Positions 25,174 to 34,425 of a stretch of DNA of 64,000 nucleotides are shown piece by piece. The notes beneath the pieces were generated by a model that had not been told where the DNA came from, did no database searches, and saw nothing but the letters and a program-made list of their open reading frames with translations. A program made the translations under genes and the position numbers. The stretch's first letter is position 1, and each line of letters opens with the position of its first letter. The DNA is from Candidatus Thiosymbion ectosymbiont of Catanema sp. Cochon2018. GTDB lineage: Bacteria; Pseudomonadota; Gammaproteobacteria; Chromatiales; Chromatiaceae. The stretch spans positions 699,846 to 763,845 of the forward strand of contig WYCW01000004.1 in the NCBI GenBank assembly GCA_011392765.1, in the 5' to 3' direction.

Positions 25174-25857
25174 TCAGGAGGAGAAAGGCATCCAATCCGG
25201 AGGCAATGCCTTGATGGCCGTGACGACCGGCACAATGGTCGGAGCCGAATAGATGAGCACGAGCGTGCCCAGAAACATGGTCATGGACGCGGCGGGCGAG
25301 GTGGTGCTGAAGGGTTTGAGTGCCGTACCGAAGGAACGCTTTACGCGGTGGTTGAGCAGATCCACGCCGGCAATCTCATCGAGGCCCAGGTGAATCAGGT
25401 ACCCGAGCGCCACGAAGCCGGCCGCCAGCCAAGACTCCCACACCGAGACCCCGGTCAGATGGTGGGCAGCATTGGCCGTCGCCAAGGAAACGAAGGCCAT
25501 GGCGAGCCAGGAGTGCCAGACCCCCCGATGCACGGTAAAGCGGCAAAAAACCTCGAACAGACCGAAACGCACCAGGAGGAACACCGCGCCCCACAGCAAT
25601 ACGAGCGCGCCGGGCGCAATGTCATCGACCATTGCAAAACTTACCAGAAACGCCGCCCCGACCCCGAGCAAGGTGAACATCGCACGGAGCGGGGTCGAGT
25701 TATCCGCATCGATGTCCGGCAGCAGTCCTCCGACCACCCCCAACACGAATAACACCAGGATTTGATCGGGGCGCGCCCACTCGAGATGATCCACACCCAA
25801 TCCGGCGGCGGCGCTCACGACCACGCCGCCGTAGAGATGTCCCCGAAAGCTCGCCAT
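25174..25857 (-). CDS. YdjM/DUF457-type membrane-bound metal-dependent hydrolase
   Basis: 227 residues with four to six hydrophobic helices and the family pattern: a His near the start (MASFRGHLYGGVV), GGLLPDIDADNSTPLR with its Asp pair, and HRGVWHSWLAMAF with His/Trp/His. These are the metal ligands of the YdjM-like inner-membrane putative hydrolases. ATG 25857 is preferred because it starts one base after the sohB stop, implying translational coupling. Substrate unknown. Confidence 0.85.
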   Translation of the reverse strand: MASFRGHLYGGVVVSAAAGLGVDHLEWARPDQILVLFVLGVVGGLLPDIDADNSTPLRAMFTLLGVGAAFLVSFAMVDDIAPGALVLLWGAVFLLVRFGLFEVFCRFTVHRGVWHSWLAMAFVSLATANAAHHLTGVSVWESWLAAGFVALGYLIHLGLDEIAGVDLLNHRVKRSFGTALKPFSTTSPAASMTMFLGTLVLIYSAPTIVPVVTAIKALPPDWMPFSS

Positions 25858-25858
25858 A

Positions 25859-26854
25859 TCAGCGTCCGGATAAGACCCCCGACACGGCACTCTGCATGGC
25901 CGCAAACAGCCGCTCCAACGGCCGTTTGTGGACCGCATAGGCGACTAGATAGAGATCCGCATCGGCGCTCGCCTCTAACAGGTAATCGTCACTCGTCTTG
26001 ACTTCGTCTACCAGGCCGAGATCCAGGCCCTGGATGCCCTGCCAGTATTCGCCGGTGGCTACCGCACCCAGATCGACGCTCGGCCGATACTCCCGGATGA
26101 AATCCTTGAACAACTTGTGGGTGTCCTCGAGCTGCTCGCGCACTTTCTCTCGGTCCGCGTCCGAATTCTCGCCGAACAGGGTCAGGGTCCGCTTGTACTC
26201 GCCGGCCGTGTGCAGCTCGAAATCCACGCCGCGGCGCTCCAGCAGGCGGTGGAAGTTGGGAAGCTGCACGACTACGCCGATCGAGCCCACCGCGGCGAAG
26301 GGTGCCGCAATGATGCGGTCGGCCACACAGGCCATCAGATAGCCGCCGCTGGCCGCGACCTTATCCACCGCGACCGTCAAGCGGACCTTGCTCCGACGCA
26401 CGCGCGTCAACTGGGAGGCAGCCAGTCCGTGTTCGGCCAGGACCCCGCCGGCATTTTCGAGCCGCACCAACAGCTCGTCTCCCGCCCCCGCTTCCATCAG
26501 CACGCAGGTGATGAGCTCGCGGAGGGAGGCGACCTCGGTAGCCTTGATATCGCCGTGAAAGTCGATCACGAAGATCCGTCGGCGTTTTCCTTCCCCCACC
26601 CGGTTACGCCGCTTGCGCGCCTTGCGCTCCTCCTTCAGTGCTTTGACGGCCGCCTTCTTGGGCAACGAGGCCTGTCTTAGGACCTGCGTCATGCTGCGGT
26701 ACTTGTCGTTGAGGTCGGTCACCTCGAGTCGGTCCCCGTCCATGTGGAACCTGCCGCGGGCGTGCAGCAGAGTAAACAGGAGGGCACCGACCAAGACCAC
26801 CAGGGTCAGGGTCTCGGCGAGGAAGAGTCCATAGTCGATCAGGGCTTCGATCAC
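25859..26854 (-). CDS. sohB: Inner-membrane peptidase SohB (family S49)
   Basis: 331 residues. One N-terminal membrane helix (LFLAETLTLVVLVGALLFTLLHA), a basic linker, then the S49 peptidase domain: RIFVIDFHGDIKA, the catalytic Ser in VAASGGYLMA and the catalytic Lys in TAGEYKRTLTLFGENS. Length and N-terminal anchor fit SohB rather than SppA. It likely cleaves peptides at the cytoplasmic membrane. It is followed with a one-base gap by the YdjM-like gene; thyA lies just upstream in the same direction. Confidence 0.92.
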   Translation of the reverse strand: MIEALIDYGLFLAETLTLVVLVGALLFTLLHARGRFHMDGDRLEVTDLNDKYRSMTQVLRQASLPKKAAVKALKEERKARKRRNRVGEGKRRRIFVIDFHGDIKATEVASLRELITCVLMEAGAGDELLVRLENAGGVLAEHGLAASQLTRVRRSKVRLTVAVDKVAASGGYLMACVADRIIAAPFAAVGSIGVVVQLPNFHRLLERRGVDFELHTAGEYKRTLTLFGENSDADREKVREQLEDTHKLFKDFIREYRPSVDLGAVATGEYWQGIQGLDLGLVDEVKTSDDYLLEASADADLYLVAYAVHKRPLERLFAAMQSAVSGVLSGR

Positions 26855-26884
26855 GGGCGGGACCTCCGGTAGGTGGTTCGGGGC

Positions 26885-27724
26885 TCATACGGCGATAGGT
26901 GCGCGGATCGCCGGGTGGGGATCGTAACCCTCGAACCGGAAATCCTCCAACTCATAGTCGAACAGGGACTCCGGGAGCCGCCGGATCGACAGGCGCGGCA
27001 GGGGGCGCGGCTTACGCCGCAGCTGCTCGTACACGATGTCCTGCGTGAGGTGATTGCGGTAGAGGTGCAGGTCGCCGAAGCTGTGTACGAACTCCCCGAC
27101 CTCCAGGCCGCACTGGTGGGCGATCATGTGAGTAAGCAGGGAGTAACCGGCGATATTGAAGGGCACACCCAAAAACAGGTCGGCACTGCGTTGGTAGAGC
27201 TGGCAGGAGAGCCGCTTATTATGCACATAGAACTGGAACAGGCAGTGACAGGGGGCCAGGGCCATGCGGCCGCGGGCAACGTTCTCCTGGGGCGACAGAC
27301 CATCCAGCGGGAGCTCGGCCGGGTTCCAGGCGGATACCAACAAGCGACGCGAGTCCGGGTTGGTCCGGATGCCGGCAACCACCTCCGAAATCTGGTCGAT
27401 GGCGGCACCGTCGGGGCCGGTCCAACTCCGCCACTGGCGACCGTAGATGGGACCGAGCGCCCCGGTCGCATTCGCCCATTCGTCCCAGATACGCACCCCC
27501 CTTTCCCGCAGCCACCAGTTGTCCGTAGACCCGGCGAGGAACCATAAGAGCTCGTAGATGACACTACGCAAGTGGATTTTCTTGGTCGTGACCAAGGGAA
27601 AACCACGGGAGAGATCGAACCGCACCTGACGCCCGAATACCGAGCGTGTACCGACCCCGGTACGGTCCGACTTGTCGGCGCCATTATCGATAACGTCGCG
27701 GAGCAGATCGAGATATTGCTGCAT
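26885..27724 (-). CDS. thyA: Thymidylate synthase
   Basis: 279 residues. The catalytic Cys lies in [12 protein letters not shown]; other signatures are [38 protein letters not shown] and [10 protein letters not shown]. It methylates dUMP to dTMP with methylenetetrahydrofolate. ATG 27724 (MQQYLDLL) is the usual start; ATG 27733 adds three residues. Full length, no oddities. Confidence 0.97.
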   Translation of the reverse strand: MQQYLDLLRDVIDNGADKSDRTGVGTRSVFGRQVRFDLSRGFPLVTTKKIHLRSVIYELLWFLAGSTDNWWLRERGVRIWDEWANATGALGPIYGRQWRSWTGPDGAAIDQISEVVAGIRTNPDSRRLLVSAWNPAELPLDGLSPQENVARGRMALAPCHCLFQFYVHNKRLSCQLYQRSADLFLGVPFNIAGYSLLTHMIAHQCGLEVGEFVHSFGDLHLYRNHLTQDIVYEQLRRKPRPLPRLSIRRLPESLFDYELEDFRFEGYDPHPAIRAPIAV

Positions 27725-27824
27725 GGGATGCAAGGCAACCGAATGATAAATGGATATAAAGCAATTGGTTAGGTGTCAGGTATCAGCCTTCCGCCCCCTG
27801 CCCCCTGAATTGTTGAGGGTATCG

Positions 27825-27990
27825 TAAAAGCCTAAATCGGGATCGAAATCGAGATTCCGATTGCGATCCCGATCCCGATCCCGATCCCGATTTCGACCTA
27901 TCCCGGCTCTCCAACGGCTGGTTGGGCGTAGGAGATGGGGCCTTACGGGAGAGGGGCTTTCGGGGCATCGTGCCTCGTCGGTCCAAGGCG
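27825..27990. repeat. Hexanucleotide (CGATCC/CGATTT) tract with conserved flank, copy 1
   Basis: A 6-base periodic tract (GATCCCGATCCCGATCCCGA) about 60 bases long, followed by CTCTCCAACGGCTGGTTGGG and TAGGAGATGGGGCCTTAC. The same flank and a differently composed tract recur at 49095-49275. Confidence 0.75.
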
Positions 27991-27994
27991 AAGC

Positions 27995-28225
27995 CTCGCT
28001 AGGATTCCTTGAGGGACCTGCATCTTTAACAAATGAGTCAAGTTTGTGCGCTGCACAAAAATAGTTCTGCCTCTTGTTGGGCAGGAATCGCAAATCCTTT
28101 GAACCACGGAGGCAGACACGGATAAACACGGATTGTGATCCGTGTGTATCCGTGTCTGCCTCCGTGGTTCTTCGGTGCGGTTGGTCACGCCTCGTCGGTC
28201 TGAGGCGAAGCCTCGTTAGTAGTGT
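27995..28225. repeat. Palindromic 230-base element, copy 1
   Basis: The central near-perfect palindrome at about 28098-28171 has arms GAACCACGGAGGCAGACACG and CGTGTCTGCCTCCGTGGTTC around a GGATTGTGATCC centre. The outer parts (CTTGAGGGACCTGCATCTTT on the left, GAGGCGAAGCCTCG on the right) recur in inverted order at 43456-43680. The rest of 27775-28453 is gene-free. Confidence 0.8.
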
Positions 28226-28453
28226 GGAACGGGCTGTGTCCAACGATAACCCGTTTGGTTGTCAGTGAGAAAGGGTCAAGACCATGTTTTCAGAAAGATC
28301 GATACGCGCCTACCCCGGCTTGACCCTACGGGAAGATGACTGCCGTCTCCCAGGGCCTTATACTGGTATTTTTCGACTCGCCTCATCCGCTGTAGGCGGT
28401 CCATAGAGAATGCCGGCGCAGCCCGGCCCCGGAAATCTCGCGTCCTATCCGAC

Positions 28454-28882
28454 ATGCAGCCGCAACAACTGATCGAGTTTATCGGTAACCACTGGATGCT
28501 CTTCGCGGCGTTGGTGGTGATTATCGCTCTGTTAACCCACAACCTGCTCGTCAGTGGGAAGGGCGCGGTGGATCCGGTCGGGGCAACGGATCTCATCAAT
28601 CACAAGGATGCCTTGGTGGTGGACGTGCGGCCGGCGACCGATTTCGCACAGGGACACATCATCAACTCGCTCCACATCCCCATGAACGGCTTCAAAAAAC
28701 AGGTCGGGACTCTGCAAAAGCACAAGGAGCGGCCCATCGTGGTCGCCTGCCGTTCGGGTTCCCAGTCAGCGATGGCCTGCCGAGAGCTGCGCAAGGCGGG
28801 TTTCGAGGATGTACATAACCTGCGCGGCGGGGTCCTGGCCTGGCAGAACGCCAACCTCCCTCTGTCCAAGAAGAAGCGCTGA
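28454..28882 (+). CDS. Membrane-anchored rhodanese-like protein (YibN type)
   Basis: 142 residues. N-terminal membrane helix (WMLFAALVVIIALLTHNLLV) then a rhodanese domain with DVRPATDFAQGHIINSLHIP and the active-site loop CRSGSQSA. It probably handles sulfane sulfur at the cytoplasmic membrane. In many gammaproteobacteria yibN, grxC, secB and gpsA form a run; here secB and gpsA follow in order but grxC is absent, its place taken by repeat DNA. Confidence 0.9.
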   Translation: MQPQQLIEFIGNHWMLFAALVVIIALLTHNLLVSGKGAVDPVGATDLINHKDALVVDVRPATDFAQGHIINSLHIPMNGFKKQVGTLQKHKERPIVVACRSGSQSAMACRELRKAGFEDVHNLRGGVLAWQNANLPLSKKKR

Positions 28883-28929
28883 CAGGCAACGGGTATACAA
28901 ATCGAGTATGGGAAAAATGATCCGGTCGC

Positions 28930-29060
28930 TTGGATCGATCCGCGGATTACACAGATTTTCACAGATGAAAAACGAAACAATCCGCGAGAATCCGCGGACA
29001 GGCAGGATCATGTGATTTTTGGCGACTGATTTGCGTTCATTGGCGTTTGCCTTTGCGGCA
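28930..29060. repeat. AATCTGCG-type repeat
   Basis: Words such as GCGGATTACACAGATTTTCA, CAATCCGCGAGAATCCGCGG and GATTTGCGTTCATTGGCG. The same family is at 31545-31590, 34328-34376, 40313-40400, 41690-41965, 43285-43325 and 47793-47850. It separates the rhodanese gene from secB. Confidence 0.7.
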
Positions 29061-29139
29061 AAAAATGATTCCCATGTCACTCGGTACTTCGGTACTGTTG
29101 TACCAGGTCCCTATTCCAACCACAACCGGATGATCGCCG

Positions 29140-29616
29140 ATGACCGAGAACGAGCAGCAAGACGAAAGGCAGTTCGTGGTGCACCGCATCTACACCAAGG
29201 ACGTTTCCTACGAAGCGCCGAATGCCCCCGACATCTTCCGCCTGGAATGGCAACCCAAGCACGAGCTCAATCTGAATACCGAGGTGAACAAGCTCGGTGA
29301 CGACACCTTCGAGGTCGTTCTGGAGGTTACCACCACCACCAAGATCGCCGGCCAGATGGCTATGATCGTGGAGGTAGAGCTGGCGGGCCTGTTCGGGATT
29401 CGAGGATTCCCGGATGAGGAGCTGCCCCATCTGCTCGGGGCCTACTGCCCCAACCTGCTGTTTCCCTACGTCCGGGAGGTCGTCTCCGACCTGATCACCA
29501 AGGGCAGCTTCCCCCAGCTGGTGCTGCAGCCGGTCAATTTCGATGCCCTGTTCGCCCAACATCAGGAACAGATGGCAGATCAGATCAAGGACGATCCCAA
29601 CCCGACCTCCCACTGA
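29140..29616 (+). CDS. secB: Protein-export chaperone SecB
   Basis: 158 residues; FVVHRIYTKDVSYEAPNAPDIF, the tetramer-forming LNTEVNKLGDDTFEVVLEVT and GIFGIRG-like LAGLFGIRGF segments, and FPYVREVVSDLITKGSFPQLVLQPVNFDALF are canonical. It keeps preproteins unfolded and hands them to SecA. gpsA starts nine bases after its stop, so they share a transcript. Confidence 0.97.
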   Translation: MTENEQQDERQFVVHRIYTKDVSYEAPNAPDIFRLEWQPKHELNLNTEVNKLGDDTFEVVLEVTTTTKIAGQMAMIVEVELAGLFGIRGFPDEELPHLLGAYCPNLLFPYVREVVSDLITKGSFPQLVLQPVNFDALFAQHQEQMADQIKDDPNPTSH

Positions 29617-29624
29617 ATCAGACC

Positions 29625-30623
29625 ATGACTCCCGCGCTCGCGGTTCTGGGTGCCGGCTCCTGGGGTACGGCGCTGGCGTTGCTTTTGTGCCGCAACGGCC
29701 GGCGCGTGCGGTTGTGGGATCATTCACCGGAGCAGATTCTGGCCTTGGACCGCGACGGTGAAAATCGCCGTTATCTGCCTGGGTTTCCGTTGCTGCCGAC
29801 GCTGCAGCCGGTAGCAGGGCTCGCCGATGCCTTGGACGGGGTAAGCGAGGCCCTGGTCATCATTCCCAGCCACGCCTTCGCCGAGGTGTTACACCGGCTC
29901 CCCGACCACCTGCCGGAAGGGCTGGGTATTACCTGGGCTACCAAGGGATTCGAGCCCACCACCGGGCGGCTCCTGCATCAGGTCGCGGAAGAAATCCTGG
30001 GTCCGCGGGATCTGGCCGTCGTCTCCGGTCCCAGTTTTGCGGAAGAGGTGGCCAAGGGGTTGCCCACGGCAGTCACCGTCGCCTCCCGGAGACCGGAACA
30101 TGCGCAGCGCGTGGCCGGTTATCTGCATAGCGACCACTTTCGGGCCTACACCAGCGATGACCTGGTCGGTGTTCAGGTAGGTGGTGCGGCCAAAAACGTG
30201 CTGGCAATCGCCGCGGGCATTGCCGACGGCCTCGGCTTCGGGGCCAACACCAGGGCCGCCCTGATCACGCGCGGACTGGCGGAGCTGATTCGGCTCGGCA
30301 CCGGGCTGGGCGGCAGGCGGGAGACCTTAACGGGTCTCGCCGGGCTGGGGGACCTGGTCCTCACCTGTACCGACGACCAGTCCCGCAACCGCCGCCTGGG
30401 TCTCGCCCTGGCGCGGGGTCTGAGCGTCGAGGAGGCCAAACGCGAGATCGGCCAAGCGGTGGAAGGCGTGATAACCACGAGCGCCGTCAATGCCATCGCC
30501 CATCGCCTGGGGGTGGAAATGCCCATTTGCAGACAGGTGTTCGGCGTGCTGCACGAGGGCTTCACGCCGGAGCAGGCCACCCGTAATCTCCTCATGCGTG
30601 GTAGCAAAGCCGAGCTGACCTGA
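29625..30623 (+). CDS. gpsA: Glycerol-3-phosphate dehydrogenase [NAD(P)+]
   Basis: 332 residues. N-terminal dinucleotide fold LAVLGAGSWGTALALLL, then VSGPSFAEEVAKGLPTAVTVAS, the catalytic Lys in VGGAAKNVLAIAAGIADGLGFGANTRAALITRGL and GLGDLVLTCTDDQSRNRRLG. It reduces dihydroxyacetone phosphate to glycerol-3-phosphate for phospholipid synthesis. It sits directly behind secB, a conserved arrangement. Confidence 0.97.
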   Translation: MTPALAVLGAGSWGTALALLLCRNGRRVRLWDHSPEQILALDRDGENRRYLPGFPLLPTLQPVAGLADALDGVSEALVIIPSHAFAEVLHRLPDHLPEGLGITWATKGFEPTTGRLLHQVAEEILGPRDLAVVSGPSFAEEVAKGLPTAVTVASRRPEHAQRVAGYLHSDHFRAYTSDDLVGVQVGGAAKNVLAIAAGIADGLGFGANTRAALITRGLAELIRLGTGLGGRRETLTGLAGLGDLVLTCTDDQSRNRRLGLALARGLSVEEAKREIGQAVEGVITTSAVNAIAHRLGVEMPICRQVFGVLHEGFTPEQATRNLLMRGSKAELT

Positions 30624-30687
30624 TGCGCACAACTCGAGTATCCAACCCCCTAGCAAGGATATACTGAAATCCGGGGACTCGAACCAA

Positions 30688-31470
30688 ATGTCGGGTAAAC
30701 AACAATATCACATCACCGGTCCCTTCCGCGCGAACCAGCTGCGTGACGGCGATCCTTACGAGCTCGACGACGGCCATCCCATCGAGTGTCTGCCCAGCGG
30801 CGGGCGGCACGCCAAGGCCAATCTGAACGGGGGGGTGGCGCTGAAGACCGACCCGGCTGTGGAATCGGCCGGCTTCGATGCCGGATTCACGCCGGACGAG
30901 AACAACCTGCGCGCCCCCGATATCGCCGTGGGCAATGTCCCGGACGAGCCGGGTTGGGTGTCCGGAGCGCCGCCGCTGGCGGTGGAGTATGCCGACATCG
31001 GTCAGGACGAGCAGAATCTCCAAAAAAAGATTCGCACCCTGCTCGAGGCGGGGACGCGCTACGTCTGGGTGGTGCGCCTGACCGGACCGCGCCGGGTCGA
31101 GATATACGAGCCGCACGCCTCTCACTATTCGGCGTATCCCGGACAGCAGTTGGAAGCCCCGGAAGTCCTTGCCAACCCGGTGCCCGTGGAGGCTCTGTAC
31201 GACCCCGACGCGGCCCACGAGACCGCGCTGCGAAACCTGCTGCAGCGACGCGGCTACGCAAATCTGGACGCTGTGCGGGAAGAAGGCCGGGAAGAGGGTA
31301 AGCTGGCGTTGGTTTTGCACCAACTCCAACGCGCGGTTGGGCAAATCCCGGAAAACGATAGCCAACGGATTCGTCGGCTTGATCGTAATGGATTGACCGC
31401 GCTGGCCGAGGCCCTATTGGATTTCCGCGCAAAAAGCGACCTGACCGCTTGGCTAAAGCGCCATGTTTAA
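30688..31470 (+). CDS. Uma2-family (DUF820) nuclease-like protein with DUF4351-like tail
   Basis: 260 residues. The first 165 match the Uma2 PD-(D/E)XK fold: NLRAPDIAV with the active Asp, and PLAVEYADIGQDEQNLQKKI with the Glu and distal lysines, followed by VWVVRLTGPRRVEIYEP. The C-terminal region LVLHQLQRAVGQIP...LDRNGLTALAEALLDFRAKSDLTAWLKRHV resembles the DUF4351 motif often attached to transposase-like nucleases. The normal x-x-S/K after the Glu is altered (VEYAD). Function is not established; it stands alone between gpsA and pyrD. Confidence 0.75.
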   Translation: MSGKQQYHITGPFRANQLRDGDPYELDDGHPIECLPSGGRHAKANLNGGVALKTDPAVESAGFDAGFTPDENNLRAPDIAVGNVPDEPGWVSGAPPLAVEYADIGQDEQNLQKKIRTLLEAGTRYVWVVRLTGPRRVEIYEPHASHYSAYPGQQLEAPEVLANPVPVEALYDPDAAHETALRNLLQRRGYANLDAVREEGREEGKLALVLHQLQRAVGQIPENDSQRIRRLDRNGLTALAEALLDFRAKSDLTAWLKRHV

Positions 31471-31609
31471 CGCTCGCCGACGAAACCTCCGCGCCGATCC
31501 GCTCAGTAAGTCTCGATTCGGAATCGGCTTGCCATCATTGACGATTCCTGATCCATTTGCGTTCATTTGCGGCTAAAAAGAACTCTCATTTGTACGCAGG
31601 TGTACGCGG

Positions 31610-32635
31610 GTGAATGACCCCCGGCTGGCGATCGACTTTTGCGGATTGCGCTTCGACACGCCCCTGGTGCTGCTGTCCGGGTGTGTCGGTTTCGGCGCGG
31701 AGTATACGCGCGTCAAAGGATTCTCGAATCGGGATGCGGGGGCTGTCTGTCTCAAGGGGACCACCCTGAAGCCCCGGTTGGGAAACCCTCCGCACCGGGT
31801 CTGCGAGACCGCGAGCGGCATGTTGAACGCCATCGGCCTGCAGAACCCCGGCGTCGACCATGTGGTGGAGCGGATTCTTCCTACCCTCGATTTCACCGAG
31901 ACCCGGTTCATCGCCAATGTCTCGGGCTCCACGGTCGAGGAGTATTACGAGGTCACCCGCCGCTTCGATGACTCTCCCATCGACGCCATCGAGATCAACA
32001 TCTCCTGTCCTAATGTCAAGGAAGGTGGCGTGGCCTTCGGCAATGATCGGAAGCTGTCGGCACAGGTGGTAACCGCCTGTCGGGCCGCTACCGCCAAGCC
32101 CCTGATCACCAAGCTCTCACCCAACCAGGCCGACATCGCCGCCAGCGCCCGGGCCTGCCTGGAGGCGGGCTCGGATGCCTTTGCCGTTATCAATACCCTG
32201 ATGGGGATGGCGATCGACCTCGAGGCCCGAACCCCGATCATAGGGAACAACCAAGGGGGGCTGTCCGGACCGGCCATCAAACCCATCGCCCTGCTGAAGG
32301 TACACCAGGTCTATCAGGTCTGCCGCGAGCACCGGGTTCCTATTATCGGCCAGGGCGGCATCGCGAGTGCCGAAGACGCCCTCGAATTCCTGATCGCCGG
32401 TGCCAGTGCGGTAGGTATCGGCACCGCCCTGTTCTACGATCCGCTGCTGCTCCCTGCCGTCAACCAAGGGATCTGTGCCTACTTGGACCGTCACGGGCTC
32501 AGCAACCTGAGCCGGCTCACGGGTAGCTTGCAGCTACACCCGCCACAGACGGAGGTTGCGGAAGATACGTGCCCCGAACCCACGAGCCGTAGGATAGGAT
32601 GTAGGATGCGGACTTTACGCCGTGTGACAAAGTAA
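31610..32635 (+). CDS. pyrD: Dihydroorotate dehydrogenase, class 1B catalytic subunit
   Basis: 341 residues. FMN-barrel enzyme with CLKGTTLKPRLGNPPHR, the catalytic Cys in INISCPNVKEGG and the phosphate-binding IIGQGGIASAEDALEFLIAGASAVGIGTALF. The Cys, rather than Ser, base marks class 1, and a pyrK gene for the partner electron-transfer subunit lies at 40.5 kb, so class 1B is likely. It oxidises dihydroorotate to orotate. The C-terminus has about 35 extra residues (GCRMRTLRRVTK end) created by readthrough into a GTAGGATGCGG repeat. It lies 16 bases upstream of pilT. Confidence 0.92.
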   Translation: MNDPRLAIDFCGLRFDTPLVLLSGCVGFGAEYTRVKGFSNRDAGAVCLKGTTLKPRLGNPPHRVCETASGMLNAIGLQNPGVDHVVERILPTLDFTETRFIANVSGSTVEEYYEVTRRFDDSPIDAIEINISCPNVKEGGVAFGNDRKLSAQVVTACRAATAKPLITKLSPNQADIAASARACLEAGSDAFAVINTLMGMAIDLEARTPIIGNNQGGLSGPAIKPIALLKVHQVYQVCREHRVPIIGQGGIASAEDALEFLIAGASAVGIGTALFYDPLLLPAVNQGICAYLDRHGLSNLSRLTGSLQLHPPQTEVAEDTCPEPTSRRIGCRMRTLRRVTK

Positions 32636-32651
32636 AATCGGGGACTACCAA

Positions 32652-33689
32652 GTGAACCTCACCGAGCTGCTCACCTTCAGTATCAGGCACCAGGCCTCCG
32701 ACCTGCATCTCTCCTCCGGGCTGCCTCCTCTGATCCGAGTCGACGGAAACCTGCGTCCCATCGACCTACCCCCGCTGGAGCACCCCACCGTCCACGCGCT
32801 GGTCCAGGACATTATGAACGACCGGCAGCGTCGGGAATACCAGGAGCGGCTGGAGGTCGACTTCTCCTGCGAGATCCAGGAAGTTGCCCGCTTCCGCGTT
32901 AACGCCTTTCATCAGCAGCGCGGGGCGGCGGCCGTCTTTCGCGTCATCCCCCTACAGATACTGACCCTCGCGGAGCTGGGCGCGCCGCAGGTGTTCGAGG
33001 AGATCATCGAGGTACCGCACGGCCTAGTGTTGGTGACCGGTCCTACCGGTTCCGGCAAGTCGACCACCTTGGCGGCCATGATCGATCACCTCAACCACCG
33101 CCACCATGCGCACATCCTGACCATCGAAGACCCCATCGAGTTCGTCCATACCGGCAAAAAATGTCTCATCAACCAGCGCGAGGTCCATCGGGATACCCTA
33201 GGCTTCAGCGAGGCCCTGCGTTCGGCCCTGCGCGAGGACCCGGATATCATCCTGGTAGGCGAGATGCGGGACCTGGAGACCATCCGGCTGGCGCTCACGG
33301 CGGCGGAGACCGGGCACCTGGTGTTTGCGACCCTGCATACCAGCTCCGCCGCCAAGACCATCGACCGCATCATCGACGTCTTCCCCGCCGGGGAAAAGAA
33401 CATGGCGCGCTCCCTGCTCTCGGAATCCCTGCGCGCGGTGATTGCACAGACCCTGCTGAAAAAGACCGACGGCGGGCGCATCGCTGCTCACGAGATCATG
33501 CTCGGCACCCCGGCCATCCGTAACCTGATCCGGGAGGACAAGGTGGCCCAGCTCTATTCCTCGATCCAGACCGGACAGGCATCCGGGATGCAAACCCTGG
33601 ATCAGAACCTTCAGGACCTACTGCGGAAAGGATTGATTACCAAGCAAGAGGCCAGGTTCCAGGCCCAGGCCAAAGACAGTTTTCGCTGA
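32652..33689 (+). CDS. pilT: Type IV pilus retraction ATPase PilT
   Basis: 345 residues. N-terminal PAS-like part (ASDLHLSSGLPPLIRVDG), Walker A GPTGSGKSTT, Asp box ILTIEDPIEF, Walker B DPDIILVGEMRDLETI, His box TGHLVFATLHTSSA, and the PilT-specific AIRNLIRE motif near the end. It is a hexameric cytoplasmic motor that retracts type IV pili. pilU does not follow; instead a divergent HicB-like gene does. pilT next to the pyrC'-pyrB-pyrR block is a known gammaproteobacterial neighbourhood, here separated by the CHAT locus. Confidence 0.96.
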   Translation: MNLTELLTFSIRHQASDLHLSSGLPPLIRVDGNLRPIDLPPLEHPTVHALVQDIMNDRQRREYQERLEVDFSCEIQEVARFRVNAFHQQRGAAAVFRVIPLQILTLAELGAPQVFEEIIEVPHGLVLVTGPTGSGKSTTLAAMIDHLNHRHHAHILTIEDPIEFVHTGKKCLINQREVHRDTLGFSEALRSALREDPDIILVGEMRDLETIRLALTAAETGHLVFATLHTSSAAKTIDRIIDVFPAGEKNMARSLLSESLRAVIAQTLLKKTDGGRIAAHEIMLGTPAIRNLIREDKVAQLYSSIQTGQASGMQTLDQNLQDLLRKGLITKQEARFQAQAKDSFR

Positions 33690-33708
33690 TCCAGTTGTAA
33701 GGCCGAGC

Positions 33709-34149
33709 TCACGAAGCGGCGGCCGCTGACCTTCCTTGCGAGACATTGGCAGCAGCCTCGGGTCGCCATGGCGATGTGGTCTCGTGGCGACCGCCGGCCA
33801 TGAACCCGGAGTAATAGCTCAGTATGTTCACCAAGTGCTGGTTGAGGCTCACGCCTTCGGAATCGGCAGCCCCCGCGAGTGCGCGGTGCAGACTTTTCGC
33901 CAGACGCAGAGTCACCCGCCCGCTGTAGCCTTCGCCCGGAATCATTGCCGCCGGCATAGGCAGCCCTTTCTCCTCGAAAACCCCGGCAGTGGTCTCGATC
34001 GCATCCAAGGCAAGCTGGTAGGCCTCATCGAAAGTCTCTCCATACTCGACGAGATCCGGCAGTTCCCGCACCCGCGCCTCGTAGAGAATCTCATCCTCGA
34101 ACTCGCCACGGCGGACCGTGATGTTGTAGGCGCGCGCATCAATGTTCAT
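33709..34149 (-). CDS. HicB-like antitoxin with ribbon-helix-helix domain
   Basis: 146 residues. HicB fold at the N-terminus (ILYEARVRELPDLVEYGETFDEAYQLALDAIETTAGVFEEKGLPMP) and a RHH DNA-binding motif (SGRVTLRLAKSLHRALAGAADSEGVSLNQHLVNILSYY). HicB proteins neutralise HicA mRNA interferases and autorepress. No HicA-like gene is adjacent, so this is an orphan or acts as a regulator only. It converges on pilT. Confidence 0.85.
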   Translation of the reverse strand: MNIDARAYNITVRRGEFEDEILYEARVRELPDLVEYGETFDEAYQLALDAIETTAGVFEEKGLPMPAAMIPGEGYSGRVTLRLAKSLHRALAGAADSEGVSLNQHLVNILSYYSGFMAGGRHETTSPWRPEAAANVSQGRSAAAAS

Positions 34150-34185
34150 TTCTCGTCTCCAGGAAACTGAGTACTTCGTGGCCTT

Positions 34186-34327
34186 AGAGACTGTCTAAAA
34201 AGGGATCGTAGGCCGTAGGCTGGGTTGCGGCCAGGGACGGCCAAAACCCAGCAATAACCTGGGGTTCGTTCCTTGCCCCCCAGCCTACCGATTTAAAAAC
34301 AATGGGTTAGTTTTTAGACAGCCTCTA
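34186..34327 (+). mobile_element. MITE-like element family I, copy 2
   Basis: AGAGACTGTCTAAAAAGGGA to GTTTTTAGACAGCCTCTA, 142 bases, internal GTAGGCTGGG/CCCAGCCTAC stem. It lies upstream of the HicB-like gene and close to the next gene. Confidence 0.85.
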
Positions 34328-34425
34328 ACGCAACAATCTGCGAAAATCCGTGTAATCTGCGGATAAAAAGCTCCTTTTGTCGACAGAGACGGTGGGCAGA
34401 GCCTACCCTACAACTATCCGAAATC

